This document shows, piece after piece, positions 7,150 to 16,066 of a stretch of 47,930 bases of DNA. The notes beneath the pieces were generated by a model, which did not search any database, was not told the origin of the DNA, and saw nothing but the letters and a program-made list of their open reading frames with translations. Source of the DNA: Bacteroidales bacterium. Lineage in GTDB: Bacteria > Bacteroidota > Bacteroidia > Bacteroidales > UBA932. A program made the position numbers and the translations under genes. The DNA lies in NCBI GenBank assembly GCA_017429205.1, contig JAFRPH010000025.1, positions 1 to 47,930 of the forward strand, written 5' to 3'. How positions within the stretch are numbered: position 1 is the first letter of the stretch; each line of letters opens with the position of its first letter.

Positions 7150-7518
7150 TCATTCCGCGGCGGGAGGAGCCGCGGGAGGGAGGGTGGCGCGGGTGGCGAC
7201 GCGGGCCCATTTGCGGGCCAGGGTGAAGCTTTTGAAGCGCTGGATGCCGGGGATTTCCTCGTGGGCGAGGTCGGGGCGGTGGAGGCAGTAAGGGATGAGG
7301 CCGACGATCCGGTCCACGGCCTCGGCCGTGACGGGGATTTGGAGGAAGTACTCGCCCACGACCTGGACGGTGAGGATGTTCCGGTCAAAGACGGTTTCGA
7401 GGAGGTAAGGGATGCCTTTCTTGGCAAGCCCGTCGCCGATGCGCACCTTCAGCATCGGGAATTCGATGAGGGCGACCGTGCGCCTTTTTTTGTGGAGGAG
7501 TTCCTTATTCATCGTCAT
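7150..7518 (-). CDS. Hypothetical protein, 122 aa
   Basis: An uncharacterised cytoplasmic protein with no signal or membrane segment. It starts MTMNKELLHKKRRTVALIEF and continues with alternating strand- and helix-like stretches (LKVRIGDGL, YLLETVFDRNILTVQVV, FLQIPVTAEAVDRIVGLIPY), which look like real protein rather than an antisense artefact. An alternative ATG lies two codons in (7512). The C-terminal end (TRATLPPAAPPAAE) is low-complexity. It follows the gltS-like gene by 54 bases on the opposite side of its start, and repeat copy C lies beyond its stop. No family recognised. Confidence 0.55.
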   Translation of the reverse strand: MTMNKELLHKKRRTVALIEFPMLKVRIGDGLAKKGIPYLLETVFDRNILTVQVVGEYFLQIPVTAEAVDRIVGLIPYCLHRPDLAHEEIPGIQRFKSFTLARKWARVATRATLPPAAPPAAE

Positions 7519-7572
7519 CTCGGGTTGGTTCTTATTAGCATACCCGAAAAGACGATGGTTTTTGCAGCCGGA

Positions 7573-8796
7573 CTAGATCAGATTCAAAAAAATCGTGATG
7601 ATGCCCGTGTTGATGAGGTCGGCGAACATCGCGCCGATGATGGGGACGATGATGAAGGGGTTCACCGTGTAGCGGTATTTGTAGCAGACGGCGGACATGT
7701 TGGCCATCGCATTGGGCGTGGCGCCGAGGCCGAAGCCGCAGAGGCCGCTCACGAGGACGGCGCCGTCGTAGCTCTTGCCCAGCAGCGGGAAGGCGACGAA
7801 GGAGCCGTACAGGGCCATGAAGGTCACCTGGGCCACCAGGATGAGGCAGAGCGGCAGGGCCAGGGAGGCCAGCTCCCACAGCCGCAGGCTGGCCATGGCC
7901 ATCCCGAGGAACAGCTGCAGGCAGATGTCGCCGATGAAGACGAGGCGACCGAGGCACATCCGGGACGAGATCCGCGGCGACAGGCCCAGCAGGTTCCGCA
8001 TCAGGCAGGCGGCGATCAGGGCGCCGAAATAGGTCGGGAAGGTGATGCCGGTCCAGGCCAGCAGCTTGCTGACGCCCGTTCCCAAAGCCATCGCGATGAA
8101 GAGTTCGCAGGCCGCGATGACCATTTCGCGGAAGGCCGACTCCTCCGAGAGGGAGGCCGTATTCCGCGCGGCGGGTGCGGCTTCCGAGGCCTCGATGCCC
8201 GTCATCACGCTGGTCGGACCTGAGGGTTCGGCGAGGTGGTGCCGGCGGATGAGGGACTCGCCGAGCGGGCCGCCCAGCAGCGAGCCGGCCACGAGGCCGA
8301 AGGTCGCGGCCGCCATCGCGATGGAGGACGCGCCCGTGAGGCCCAGCTCCTCCAGGAGCGGCGAGAAGCCGCCGGCGGTGCCGTGGCCGCCGCTCATCGG
8401 GATGGACCCGGCCGCCATGCCGAACAGCGGCGACAGCCCCAGCCCGCGGGCGATGCCCACGGAAATCAGGTTCTGCGCCACGATGAGCACGGCCACGAGG
8501 CCGATCATCACGAGCAGCGGCTTCCCGCCCTGCTTGAGCGCCTTCATATCCGACTGGAAGCCGACGGACGTGAAAAACAGCATCATGCACAGGTCCTTCA
8601 CGGATCCGTCGAAGGTGCATTCCACGCCCAGGGCGTACAGGAGGAGCGTCAGGAGGGAGACAACGAGGCCGCCGGAGACCGGCGCGGGGATACAAAAACG
8701 CTTGAGGAACGGGATCTGCCGCGTAAACAGCATACCCAGGAGCAGGGCGATGACGCCCACGCCCGCGCTTTGAAACAGGTCCAGATGCAGTGCCAT
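7573..8796 (-). CDS. gltS: Sodium/glutamate symporter GltS
   Basis: This 407-residue inner-membrane protein is a member of the ESS family, which takes up glutamate with Na+. About ten hydrophobic segments form two halves, each with a glycine-rich re-entrant stretch typical of GltS: FGMAAGSIPMSGGHGTAGGF in the first half and GLCGFGLGATPNAMANMSAV in the second. I chose ATG 8796 (MALHLDLFQSAGVGVIALLL) because the longer frame to 8919 crosses the divergent promoter region and adds a non-family N-terminus. It is divergent from the BPL_N gene. The assignment to glutamate rests on family membership. Confidence 0.93.
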   Translation of the reverse strand: MALHLDLFQSAGVGVIALLLGMLFTRQIPFLKRFCIPAPVSGGLVVSLLTLLLYALGVECTFDGSVKDLCMMLFFTSVGFQSDMKALKQGGKPLLVMIGLVAVLIVAQNLISVGIARGLGLSPLFGMAAGSIPMSGGHGTAGGFSPLLEELGLTGASSIAMAAATFGLVAGSLLGGPLGESLIRRHHLAEPSGPTSVMTGIEASEAAPAARNTASLSEESAFREMVIAACELFIAMALGTGVSKLLAWTGITFPTYFGALIAACLMRNLLGLSPRISSRMCLGRLVFIGDICLQLFLGMAMASLRLWELASLALPLCLILVAQVTFMALYGSFVAFPLLGKSYDGAVLVSGLCGFGLGATPNAMANMSAVCYKYRYTVNPFIIVPIIGAMFADLINTGIITIFLNLI

Positions 8797-8863
8797 ACCA
8801 TACGAATATACGGATTTTTGTCCGAAGCGGGAAAGAATCCGCCGAAAAAACGTCCGAAAATCG

Positions 8864-8871
8864 TATATTTG
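8864..8871 (+). promoter_or_regulatory. -7 box for the BPL_N/GH3 operon
   Basis: TATATTTG fits TAnnTTTG and lies 25 bases before the ATG at 8897. The -33 region is not recognisable. A related sequence on the minus strand (TATATTCG, 8803-8810) lies very close to the gltS start and is a weaker candidate for the divergent gene. Confidence 0.55.
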
Positions 8872-8896
8872 TCCCAATGACCAAGTCATCGACCCG

Positions 8897-10186
8897 ATGA
8901 AAAGACTTCTCCTAACCACTTTCGCCGCAGCGCTTTGCTTCGCGGCCGCCGCCCAGGACCACCTCCCTGGCTACTACAAGGACATCTTCATGGACAGCGG
9001 CATCATGCTCACGTCCCGGACCGACCTCCCCGTGACGGAGCTCCTGGGCCTGTCGATGGAAGCGTTCGTGTCCACCAAGCACAGCTACACGCTCCCCTAC
9101 CAGTTCACCCCGACGGACACCCTGCGGCAGCGGGAACTCATCGCCGGCTCCCCCATCGACGAGAACGGCATCCTCCTCTATCCCGACGGGGCGCCGCGCT
9201 TCCGGATGGTCTATATGAACGGCGGGCGCGCCGGCAGCCACGGGAAGTCGCTGGAGGACGGCGGACGCCAGGCCTACCGCGACTTCGTGAAGGCCGGCGG
9301 CAGCTACCTGGGATCCTGCGCCGGCGCCTTCGTCGCCAGCCTGGGCTCCCGCAGCGCGGACGGCAAGATCAGCAACACGAAGACCTACCTCGGCCTCTGG
9401 CCCGGCCATACGATGAGCACCAAGCTGGAGAAGTCCTACACCGCCGTGGACATCGTCCCGGACGGCCCGCTCGCGAAGTGCTTCGACTTCGACGGCCGGA
9501 TGCACATCGACAGCGTGCGCCACAACGGCGGCTGCTTCGCCTGGATGGACGACGCCCCGGCCGGGACGGAAATCCTCGCCAAGTACAGCACCAAGGGCCG
9601 CGAGCTGGAGCGGGACATCGACGGCCTCCCCGTCGTCTGGGCCCACAAGGAATCCCCCGCGACCGGCCGCGTCGTCCTGTGCGGCTCGCACCCGGAGGGC
9701 GCCTATGACGCGGAGAACCTCGGTCTGATGACCGCGATGGTCCGCTACGCCCTCGCGGGCAACGCCGGCCCCGTGGTCAAGGCCGCGCTCGCCCCCGGCG
9801 AGCCTCGCGAGATGGCCGACCGCAAGGATCCCGCCTTCGCCCCCATCGGCGACCGCCAGTACCACCACTTCACCATCGACGTGCCGAAGGGCGTCAAGGT
9901 GATGACCGTCGATCTCAAGGGCTTCCTGGACAAGGAAGACTTCGACCTCCACCTGCGCGCGAGCCGCACCGGCTTCGCCTTTGCGGGCGACGCCGCCTGG
10001 GCGCACGTGGGCACGAAAGTGACCAAGTCCCTGGAAATCAAGGACCCGAAGCCCGGGAAATACTACATCTCGGTCTTCTGCGCCACCACGGTCACCTCGA
10101 CGATGGGCAAATACGGCGTGGAGTATTCCGGCCGCACGGACGTCCTGAACGGCGTCCCTTACACGATCCAAGTCAATTTCGAATAG
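8897..10186 (+). CDS. Secreted BPL_N amidotransferase-like protein with C-terminal PPC-like domain
   Basis: The 429-residue protein starts with a Sec signal peptide (MKRLLLTTFAAALCFAAAAQ). Residues about 50-290 resemble the BPL_N domain, a class-I glutamine-amidotransferase-like fold: VYMNGGRAGS, then GGSYLGSCAGAF with nucleophile-like Cys141, and later HNGGCFAW and GSHPEGAYDAENLGLM with a possible His. Residues about 315-427 (YHHFTIDVPKG to DFDLHLRAS to GKYYISVFC) look like a bacterial pre-peptidase C-terminal beta-sandwich. Activity is unknown; members are exported and often lie in carbohydrate loci. The GH3 gene begins two bases after the stop, so the two form one operon. Confidence 0.8.
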   Translation: MKRLLLTTFAAALCFAAAAQDHLPGYYKDIFMDSGIMLTSRTDLPVTELLGLSMEAFVSTKHSYTLPYQFTPTDTLRQRELIAGSPIDENGILLYPDGAPRFRMVYMNGGRAGSHGKSLEDGGRQAYRDFVKAGGSYLGSCAGAFVASLGSRSADGKISNTKTYLGLWPGHTMSTKLEKSYTAVDIVPDGPLAKCFDFDGRMHIDSVRHNGGCFAWMDDAPAGTEILAKYSTKGRELERDIDGLPVVWAHKESPATGRVVLCGSHPEGAYDAENLGLMTAMVRYALAGNAGPVVKAALAPGEPREMADRKDPAFAPIGDRQYHHFTIDVPKGVKVMTVDLKGFLDKEDFDLHLRASRTGFAFAGDAAWAHVGTKVTKSLEIKDPKPGKYYISVFCATTVTSTMGKYGVEYSGRTDVLNGVPYTIQVNFE

Positions 10187-10188
10187 CT

Positions 10189-12417
10189 ATGAAACTCCGA
10201 CTCGCATTGACGGCCGCCTGCGCCCTGCTGCTCGCGGCCTGCGGCCCCAAATGGCAGGAAACCGAGGCCGACGGCTTCAAGCTCGTCACCCAGAAGGGCG
10301 GAGCGACGCTGGGCTATACCAGCGCACCCCTCCTCACCGTGGACCGCTTCGCTTTCAAGGACCTGAACCGCAACGGCGCGCTGGACCCGTACGAGGACTG
10401 GCGGCTCCCCGCCGACACCCGCGCGAAGAACCTCGCCGCGCAGCTTTCCATCGAGGAAATCGCCGGCCTGATGCTCTACAGCGGCCACCAGGCCGTCCGC
10501 GGACCGGAAATCACCGACCCGCAGAAGAAGTTCCTGGAGGAAGACAACCTGCGGGCGGTCCTCGTGACCACCGTGGAGAGCCCTGAAACGGCGGCGCGCT
10601 GGAACAACAACGTGCAGGCCTTCGTGGAGGCGCTCGGCCACGGCATCCCGGCCAACAACTCTTCCGACCCGCGCAACGAGACCGCGGCGACGGCCGAGTT
10701 CAACCTGGGCTCCGGCGGCAAGATCTCCCTCTGGCCCACCCCGCTCGGCCTCGCCGCCACCTTTGACCCGGCTGTCGTGGAGCAGTTCGGCCAAATCGCC
10801 TCCGAGGAATACCGCGCGCTGGGCATCGCCACGGCGCTGAGCCCGCAGATCGACCTCGCGACCGAACCCCGCTGGAGCCGCTTCAACGGCACGTTCGGCG
10901 AGGATCCGGACCTGGACACCGACATGGCCCGCGCCTATGTGGACGGCTTCCAGACCACCCCGGGCGCGAAGGACGGCTGGGGCGCGAAGAGCGTCAATGC
11001 GATGGTCAAGCACTGGCCCTCCGGCGGTCCGGAGGAAGCCGGCCGCGACGCGCACTTCAACTACGGCAAATACGCCGTCTATCCGGGCGGCGCCTTCGAG
11101 ACGCACCTGAGGGCTTTCGTCGACGGCGCGTTCAAGCTGAACGGCGGCACGCAGAAAGCCACCGCCGTGATGCCTTACTACACGATTTCCTACGGCATTG
11201 ACCCGTCCGGAGACAACGTGGGCAACAACTTCAGCAAGTACATCATCACGGACCTGCTCCGCGAGAAATACGGCTATGACGGGGTCGTCTGCACCGACTG
11301 GGGCGTGACGAACGACAACCGCGCCATCGAATCCTTCGACGGCAAGTGCTGGGGCGTCGAGGGCCTCTCCGTGGCCGAGCGCCACTTCGAGGTCATCAAG
11401 GCCGGCGTGGACCAGTTCGGCGGCAACAACGACAAGGGTCCCGTCCTGAAGGCCTACCAGATGTGGGTCAAGCAGTTCGGCGAGGAATCGGCCCGCGCCC
11501 GCTTCGAGGCCTCGGCCGTGCGCCTGCTGCTGAACTCCTTCCGCACGGGCCTCTTCGAGAACCCGTACGTGGAGCCCGCCGTCTCCGCGGAGATCGTCGG
11601 CAATCCCGACTTCATGCAGGCCGGCTACGAGGCGCAGCTGAAGTCCGTCGTGATGGTGAAGAACCACGGGAAGGCGCTTCCCCGCAAGGAAGTGAAAGTC
11701 TTCGTCCCCGAGCGCTACTTCCCGCAGACGCCCGGGATGTTCGGACTGTCGATGGGCGCGCCCGCCCATTGGGACCTTCCCGTCGACAAGGCGCTGGTGG
11801 AGAAATACTTCGACTGGGCCGTGGAGCCCGAGGAGGCCGATTTCGCCCTCGTGGTCATCGAGGAGCCGAAGGCGGGCAGCGGCTACGACGTGAACGACCG
11901 CAAGAAGGGCGGCAACGGCTACGTGCCCATCAGCCTCCAGTATCGGCCCTACAAGGCGGAATACGCCCGCAAGGAGTCCATCGCCGGCGGCGACCCGAAG
12001 GAAGATTTCACGAACCGTTCCTACCAGGGCAAGACCGTCACGACCTATAACGAGAAGGATCTGGACCTGGTGATGCTGACGAAGAAGCAGATGGGCGACA
12101 AGCCCGTCGTCGTCGTGGTCAGAGCCACGCGCCCGGTGGTCCTCTCCGAGCTGGAGCCTTACGCCGACGCCGTCCTCATCGCCTTCGGCGTGCAGAATCA
12201 GGCTATGCTGGACATCGTGTCCGGCGCCGTCGAACCATCCGGCCTTCTGCCGATGCAACTCCCGGCCGACATGCGCGCCGTGGAAGAGCAACAGGAGGAC
12301 GTCCCGCACGATATGCGTACCCTCGTGGACGCCGACGGGAATGCCTGGGACTTTGCCTACGGGCTTAACTGGTCCGGGGTCATTGACGACGCCCGGACCG
12401 CTAAATACCGTAAATAG
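10189..12417 (+). CDS. Glycoside hydrolase family 3 lipoprotein
   Basis: This 742-residue enzyme is expected to release terminal sugars (beta-glucosidase or similar) outside the inner membrane. The N-terminus is a lipoprotein signal (ALLLAACGP, lipid Cys21). Residues 57-68 (DLNRNGALDPYEDW) form an EF-hand/dockerin-like calcium loop common in this subgroup. The GH3 barrel follows: SLWPTPLGLAATFDP, FNGTFGEDPDLD, KHWPSGGPEEAGRD, and VVCTDWGVTNDN with nucleophile Asp370. The second domain (KSVVMVKNHGKALP onward) completes the fold and ends GLLPMQLPADM. It is the second gene of the operon begun at 8897 and ends six bases from the convergent ACT gene. Confidence 0.93.
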   Translation: MKLRLALTAACALLLAACGPKWQETEADGFKLVTQKGGATLGYTSAPLLTVDRFAFKDLNRNGALDPYEDWRLPADTRAKNLAAQLSIEEIAGLMLYSGHQAVRGPEITDPQKKFLEEDNLRAVLVTTVESPETAARWNNNVQAFVEALGHGIPANNSSDPRNETAATAEFNLGSGGKISLWPTPLGLAATFDPAVVEQFGQIASEEYRALGIATALSPQIDLATEPRWSRFNGTFGEDPDLDTDMARAYVDGFQTTPGAKDGWGAKSVNAMVKHWPSGGPEEAGRDAHFNYGKYAVYPGGAFETHLRAFVDGAFKLNGGTQKATAVMPYYTISYGIDPSGDNVGNNFSKYIITDLLREKYGYDGVVCTDWGVTNDNRAIESFDGKCWGVEGLSVAERHFEVIKAGVDQFGGNNDKGPVLKAYQMWVKQFGEESARARFEASAVRLLLNSFRTGLFENPYVEPAVSAEIVGNPDFMQAGYEAQLKSVVMVKNHGKALPRKEVKVFVPERYFPQTPGMFGLSMGAPAHWDLPVDKALVEKYFDWAVEPEEADFALVVIEEPKAGSGYDVNDRKKGGNGYVPISLQYRPYKAEYARKESIAGGDPKEDFTNRSYQGKTVTTYNEKDLDLVMLTKKQMGDKPVVVVVRATRPVVLSELEPYADAVLIAFGVQNQAMLDIVSGAVEPSGLLPMQLPADMRAVEEQQEDVPHDMRTLVDADGNAWDFAYGLNWSGVIDDARTAKYRK

Positions 12418-12423
12418 AAGGGA

Positions 12424-12855
12424 TTACGACCCCCACTCCGGGAGTTCTTTCTCCGGAACGCAGCGCAAGCCGGTGTTCCGGATGACTTCCCGTGCTTCCT
12501 CGGGCTTGTCGGCCCGGATGAACAGGAGCCCCTTCCCGTGGAGGAACAGGGAATACATGTACACGATGCCGATTTCGGCCTCGCTCAGGCCGCGGACCAC
12601 GCCCGCGATCTGGCCGGGACGCTCGTCCAGCTCGACGGCGAAGACGTCGGAGAAGGCGACGGCGACACCGGCGCGCTCCAGTTCGACATAGGCCCGCTGG
12701 GGGTCTACGCAGATGATCCGGAGCAGTCCGTACTGGGCCGTATCGGCGATGGAGGAGGCGATGATGCGGATATGGGCCTCCTTGAAGAGGTCGAGAACCT
12801 TCGTCAGGGTTCCTGCCCGGTTCTCGAGAAAGATGGAAAGCTGATTGACGGTCAT
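12424..12855 (-). CDS. ACT-domain protein of the aryl-pyruvate operon
   Basis: The 143-residue cytoplasmic protein consists of two ACT domains in tandem: MTVNQLSIFLENRAGTLTKV starts the first and GVAVAFSDVFAVELDERPGQ the second. ACT domains bind amino acids and regulate amino-acid enzymes. It is the last gene of the iorA-iorB-aminotransferase-paaK operon, 14 bases after paaK, so a sensor of aromatic amino acids acting on the ligase or ketoacid enzymes is likely (inference from context). ATG 12855 was chosen as the start of the ACT fold; longer frames read antisense-like sequence within paaK. Confidence 0.9.
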   Translation of the reverse strand: MTVNQLSIFLENRAGTLTKVLDLFKEAHIRIIASSIADTAQYGLLRIICVDPQRAYVELERAGVAVAFSDVFAVELDERPGQIAGVVRGLSEAEIGIVYMYSLFLHGKGLLFIRADKPEEAREVIRNTGLRCVPEKELPEWGS

Positions 12856-12869
12856 TTTGCGGTGTGTTA

Positions 12870-14180
12870 TTATTGCAGTTTGCGTTTGTCGATGACGCGG
12901 ACGCTCTTGCCCTGGCTGCGCTCGATGGCGTTCGGGGCCTTGAGCTGGACCTGGGCGTTGATGGAGAGCACGCTGCGGAGCTTGTCGCGGAGTCTCTTCT
13001 TGAGGTCGTCGATGGCGGCCGGCGTGTCGAAGGTGGCGGTGAAGTACTCCTGCCGGAGTTCGACCTGCACCTCCAGGGTGTCCAGGTTGTTGATGCGGTC
13101 CACGACGAGGAGGTAGCGCGGGGCGAACTCCTTCATGCTCAGGACGACGCTCTCCACCTGCGAAGGGAACACGTTGATACCGCGGATGATGAGCATGTCG
13201 TCGCTGCGGCCCGCGATCGGGGTCATCCGGACACTGGTGCGTCCGCAGGAGCATTCGCCCGGCATCAGGGAGCACAGGTCGCGCGTCCGGTAGCGGATAA
13301 CCGGCATCCCCTCCTTGGTGAGGGTCGTGAACACCAGTTCGCCGGACTGGCCCTTCGGCAGCGGCTCCAGGGTGACCGGGTTGATGATTTCGGGATAGAA
13401 ATGGTCCTCGTTGATGTGGGAGCCGTGCTGCGCCTGGCATTCATAGCTGACGCTCGGGCCCATCACCTCGCTGAGGCCGTAGATGTTGAAGCCCTTCAGG
13501 CCCAGGCGCTCCTCGATTTCCTCGCGCATCTTCTCCGTCCAGGGCTCGGCGCCGAAAGCGCCCACCCGGAGCTTGATCTGGTCCTTGGTGATGCCCATCT
13601 GCTCCATCGTCTCCGCCAGGTAAAGGGCATAGGACGGGGTGCAGGCGATGCCGGTGATGCCGAGGTCGCGGATGAGCCGCGCGTGCTTTTCCGTATTGCC
13701 GGTGGAAGCCGGGACCACGGAAGCGCCGACCATCTCCACGCCGTTATGCGCGCCCAAGCCGCCGGTGAACAGGCCGTAGCCGTAAGCGACCGAGAAGATG
13801 TCGTCGCGGCCGACGCCGAAGGAGGTCAGGCAGCGCGCCATACACTCGCTCCACACGCCGATGTCCTTGCGGGTGTAGCCCACGATGGTAGGATTGCCCG
13901 TCGTGCCGGAGGAAGCGTGGATGCGGATGATTTCGCTCTGGGGAGCGGCCTGCAGGCCGAACGGATAGTTGTCCCGGAGGTCCTTCTTGGTCGTGTAGGG
14001 GAGTTTCACGATGTCCTCGATGGTGCGGATGTCATCCGGGGTCAGGTCCAGCTCCTGCAGCTTGTGGCGGTAGAAGGGGACGTTGTGGTACACGTACTCC
14101 ACAATCTTGTGCAGGCGTTTACCCTGGAGCGCGGACATTTCGTCGCGGCTCATGCATTCTTTGTTGGGGTTCCAGATCAT
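12870..14180 (-). CDS. paaK: Phenylacetate-CoA ligase
   Basis: This 436-residue enzyme joins arylacetates to CoA using ATP (or, running backwards, makes ATP from arylacetyl-CoA). It belongs to the adenylate-forming PaaK family and has the usual length. The phosphate loop SSGTTGNPT is at residues 90-98. Further family marks are AYGYGLFTGGLGAHNG, the adenine region NIYGLSEVMGP, RYRTRDL, and GRSDDMLIIRGINVFPSQVE at the hinge to the C-terminal domain. It lies between the aminotransferase and ACT genes, 22 and 14 bases from its neighbours. Use for phenylacetate or indoleacetate is inferred from the neighbouring indolepyruvate oxidoreductase. Confidence 0.95.
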   Translation of the reverse strand: MIWNPNKECMSRDEMSALQGKRLHKIVEYVYHNVPFYRHKLQELDLTPDDIRTIEDIVKLPYTTKKDLRDNYPFGLQAAPQSEIIRIHASSGTTGNPTIVGYTRKDIGVWSECMARCLTSFGVGRDDIFSVAYGYGLFTGGLGAHNGVEMVGASVVPASTGNTEKHARLIRDLGITGIACTPSYALYLAETMEQMGITKDQIKLRVGAFGAEPWTEKMREEIEERLGLKGFNIYGLSEVMGPSVSYECQAQHGSHINEDHFYPEIINPVTLEPLPKGQSGELVFTTLTKEGMPVIRYRTRDLCSLMPGECSCGRTSVRMTPIAGRSDDMLIIRGINVFPSQVESVVLSMKEFAPRYLLVVDRINNLDTLEVQVELRQEYFTATFDTPAAIDDLKKRLRDKLRSVLSINAQVQLKAPNAIERSQGKSVRVIDKRKLQ

Positions 14181-14202
14181 ATTTGTCGGGTTCGTTTTTC
14201 CG

Positions 14203-15507
14203 TCAATGGTCCTCGCGGAACGCCTTCATGCGTTCCTCCAGGACGGGATATAATTCGTCGCGCATGCGGCTCGTGCAGCCCCGGACGCCGTTCTGGAGGC
14301 TTCCGGTGGTGGACAGGGAGATGCAGCTCACACCGTAATAGAGGAGCTCGCGGAGCAGTTCCCCGCCCGTGAGGCCCTCGTAGCCGAGGGTGAAGAAGAA
14401 ACCGTCGCCCACCGGGCGCGTCACGTCGCGGTCATAGACCACGTGGAAGCCGTTCCGGCAGAAGATGTCCTTCATCTTGGCCGCGCGGCGCTCGTACTCG
14501 CGCGTATCCTCCACGAAATCGATCACGCCGTCGCAGGAAAGCTCCAGCATCCGTGCATAGGCATACTGCGTGGAGGCGGTGCAGCCGCTGGTGATCATAT
14601 AGAGGATGGAGGCGGTGAGCGTCTGGCCGAAGACGCCGGCGTCGTGGTAGCGCTCCGCCAAGGCGGGATAATGCCGCTTGAACAGGTTGTCGCTGATGCC
14701 GATGAGCGCCATCCGCTGCCCCGCGTAGCTGAAGATCTTGGACGAGGACAGCATCAGGATGTAATTGTCCGTGTAATGGGCGACCGTGGGGACGAAAGGC
14801 GGCACGAAGGGCTTTCCCAGTTCGCGGCGGTAGTCCATGCAGAAGTACGCCAGGTCCTCCATGACGATGGCGTCGTACTTCGTCGCGAGTTCGCCGATCA
14901 CCTGCAACTCGCTTTCTTCCAAGCAGATCCAGGCGGGATTGTTGGGGTTCGAGTACACGATGGCGGCGATGTCGCCGGCCGCGAGCTCTTCCTCCAGCTT
15001 CGCGCGCAGACCTTCGCCGCGGTAGGGATAGATGTCGAATTCCTTCCAGCGGATGCCGAGCACCCGGAGCTGGGATTTCTGGATCGGGAAGCCCGGGTCG
15101 ATGAACAGGACCTTGTCCTTCCCCGGAATGCGCTGGGTGCAGGCGATGAACGAGCCGAAGGAGCCGGCCACGGATCCCGTCGTCGGGATGCAGCCGAGCG
15201 GGTCGATGTCGATGTCGATGAACGCCTTGATGAACCGGGAGGCGGCCTTTTTGAGCTCCGGCACGCCGTCGGCGGGCGGATACTGGGAGCCGACGCCCCG
15301 TTCCAGGGCCTCTTTCTCGGCCTCCACGCCATAGCGGTTCGCCGGCAGGCCCGGGGAGCCCTGGTCCATGCGGATGAAAGGAATGCCCGTCTTCCGCTCC
15401 AGATACTGGGCTACGAGCAGGACTTCACCGATGGTGGCCTGCGAGAGGTCCGCGACGCGGGAAGCCACCCGCGCCTCTTCCACAAGGGCTTCACTAAAGA
15501 CCTTCAT
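14203..15507 (-). CDS. PLP-dependent class I/II aminotransferase
   Basis: The 434-residue enzyme has a fold-type I aminotransferase sequence: TTGSVAGSFGSF binds the phosphate, YSNPNNPAW is the conserved Asn region, MEDLAYFCMD holds the Asp that pairs with the pyridine nitrogen, and LSSSKIFSYAGQR has the PLP lysine, Lys257. Family members convert aromatic or branched amino acids to 2-oxoacids with 2-oxoglutarate. Its start overlaps the iorB stop by 14 bases. In this operon it most likely links Phe, Tyr or Trp to the aryl-pyruvate used by IorAB (inference). Confidence 0.93.
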   Translation of the reverse strand: MKVFSEALVEEARVASRVADLSQATIGEVLLVAQYLERKTGIPFIRMDQGSPGLPANRYGVEAEKEALERGVGSQYPPADGVPELKKAASRFIKAFIDIDIDPLGCIPTTGSVAGSFGSFIACTQRIPGKDKVLFIDPGFPIQKSQLRVLGIRWKEFDIYPYRGEGLRAKLEEELAAGDIAAIVYSNPNNPAWICLEESELQVIGELATKYDAIVMEDLAYFCMDYRRELGKPFVPPFVPTVAHYTDNYILMLSSSKIFSYAGQRMALIGISDNLFKRHYPALAERYHDAGVFGQTLTASILYMITSGCTASTQYAYARMLELSCDGVIDFVEDTREYERRAAKMKDIFCRNGFHVVYDRDVTRPVGDGFFFTLGYEGLTGGELLRELLYYGVSCISLSTTGSLQNGVRGCTSRMRDELYPVLEERMKAFREDH

Positions 15508-16066
15508 AACCGGCGTCGAATGCTTTGAGGTTGTCTTCCACGACCTTCTCGCCCTTGCGGCCGAACACGGTGCGGATGGCCGCGCGGAGGTCGTCCGGCG
15601 AGAGGATGGCGAGATGTCGGGCGGCCATTCCGAGGAGCACCATATTCGCGCTCCGGGGGGCCAGGAGTTCCTTCGCGACCGCGTCGATATCCATCTTCGT
15701 CATCCGCGGCAGGGCGTCCAGCTCGGCCTGGAGGGCGGTCTCGTCCGGATAGTCGGGAATGTTCACGAACGGCTTGGAGGAGGTGACGACCGTCCCTTCC
15801 GGGCCCAGATAAGGCAGGTAGCGGAGCGCTTCCATCGGCTCCATCGAGAGGATGAGGTCGGCCCCGCCCAGGGGAATCAGGTCGCTGTGGATGGGGTCGG
15901 TGGACAGGCGGAGGTCGCTCTGCACGTCCCCGCCCCGCTGGCTCATCCCGTGGACTTCCGCCTGCTTGAGGTACAGGCCGGCGACCGTGGCGGCCTCGCC
16001 GATGACCGTGGCGATGGACAGGATCCCCTGTCCGCCCACGCCTGCGAGTTTGATATCGGTTTTCAT
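15494..16066 (-). CDS. iorB: Indolepyruvate:ferredoxin oxidoreductase, beta subunit
   Basis: This 190-residue protein is the gamma-domain-type subunit of the 2-oxoacid:ferredoxin oxidoreductase family. It begins MKTDIKLAGVGGQGILSIAT, whose GVGGQG is the family signature, followed by EVHGMSQRGGDVQSDLRL and an ADLILSMEPMEALRYLPYL region. With IorA it oxidatively decarboxylates aryl-pyruvates to arylacetyl-CoA, passing electrons to ferredoxin, or runs in reverse. ATG 16066 overlaps the iorA stop (ATGA). A longer frame to 16114 would reach back into iorA and lacks support. Confidence 0.95.
   Translation of the reverse strand: MKTDIKLAGVGGQGILSIATVIGEAATVAGLYLKQAEVHGMSQRGGDVQSDLRLSTDPIHSDLIPLGGADLILSMEPMEALRYLPYLGPEGTVVTSSKPFVNIPDYPDETALQAELDALPRMTKMDIDAVAKELLAPRSANMVLLGMAARHLAILSPDDLRAAIRTVFGRKGEKVVEDNLKAFDAGYEGL

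Noticed and set aside
6559..8223. Long plus-strand open frame of 554 codons
   Set aside because: It runs antisense to RAYT-1, repeat copy C, the small 122-aa gene and gltS. Its residues (Gly, Arg, Asp, His-rich) are typical of reading GC-rich genes in reverse.
10159..12309. 716-codon minus-strand open frame
   Set aside because: Fully antisense to the GH3 gene, which has clear catalytic motifs and a signal peptide. The antisense frame has no family features.
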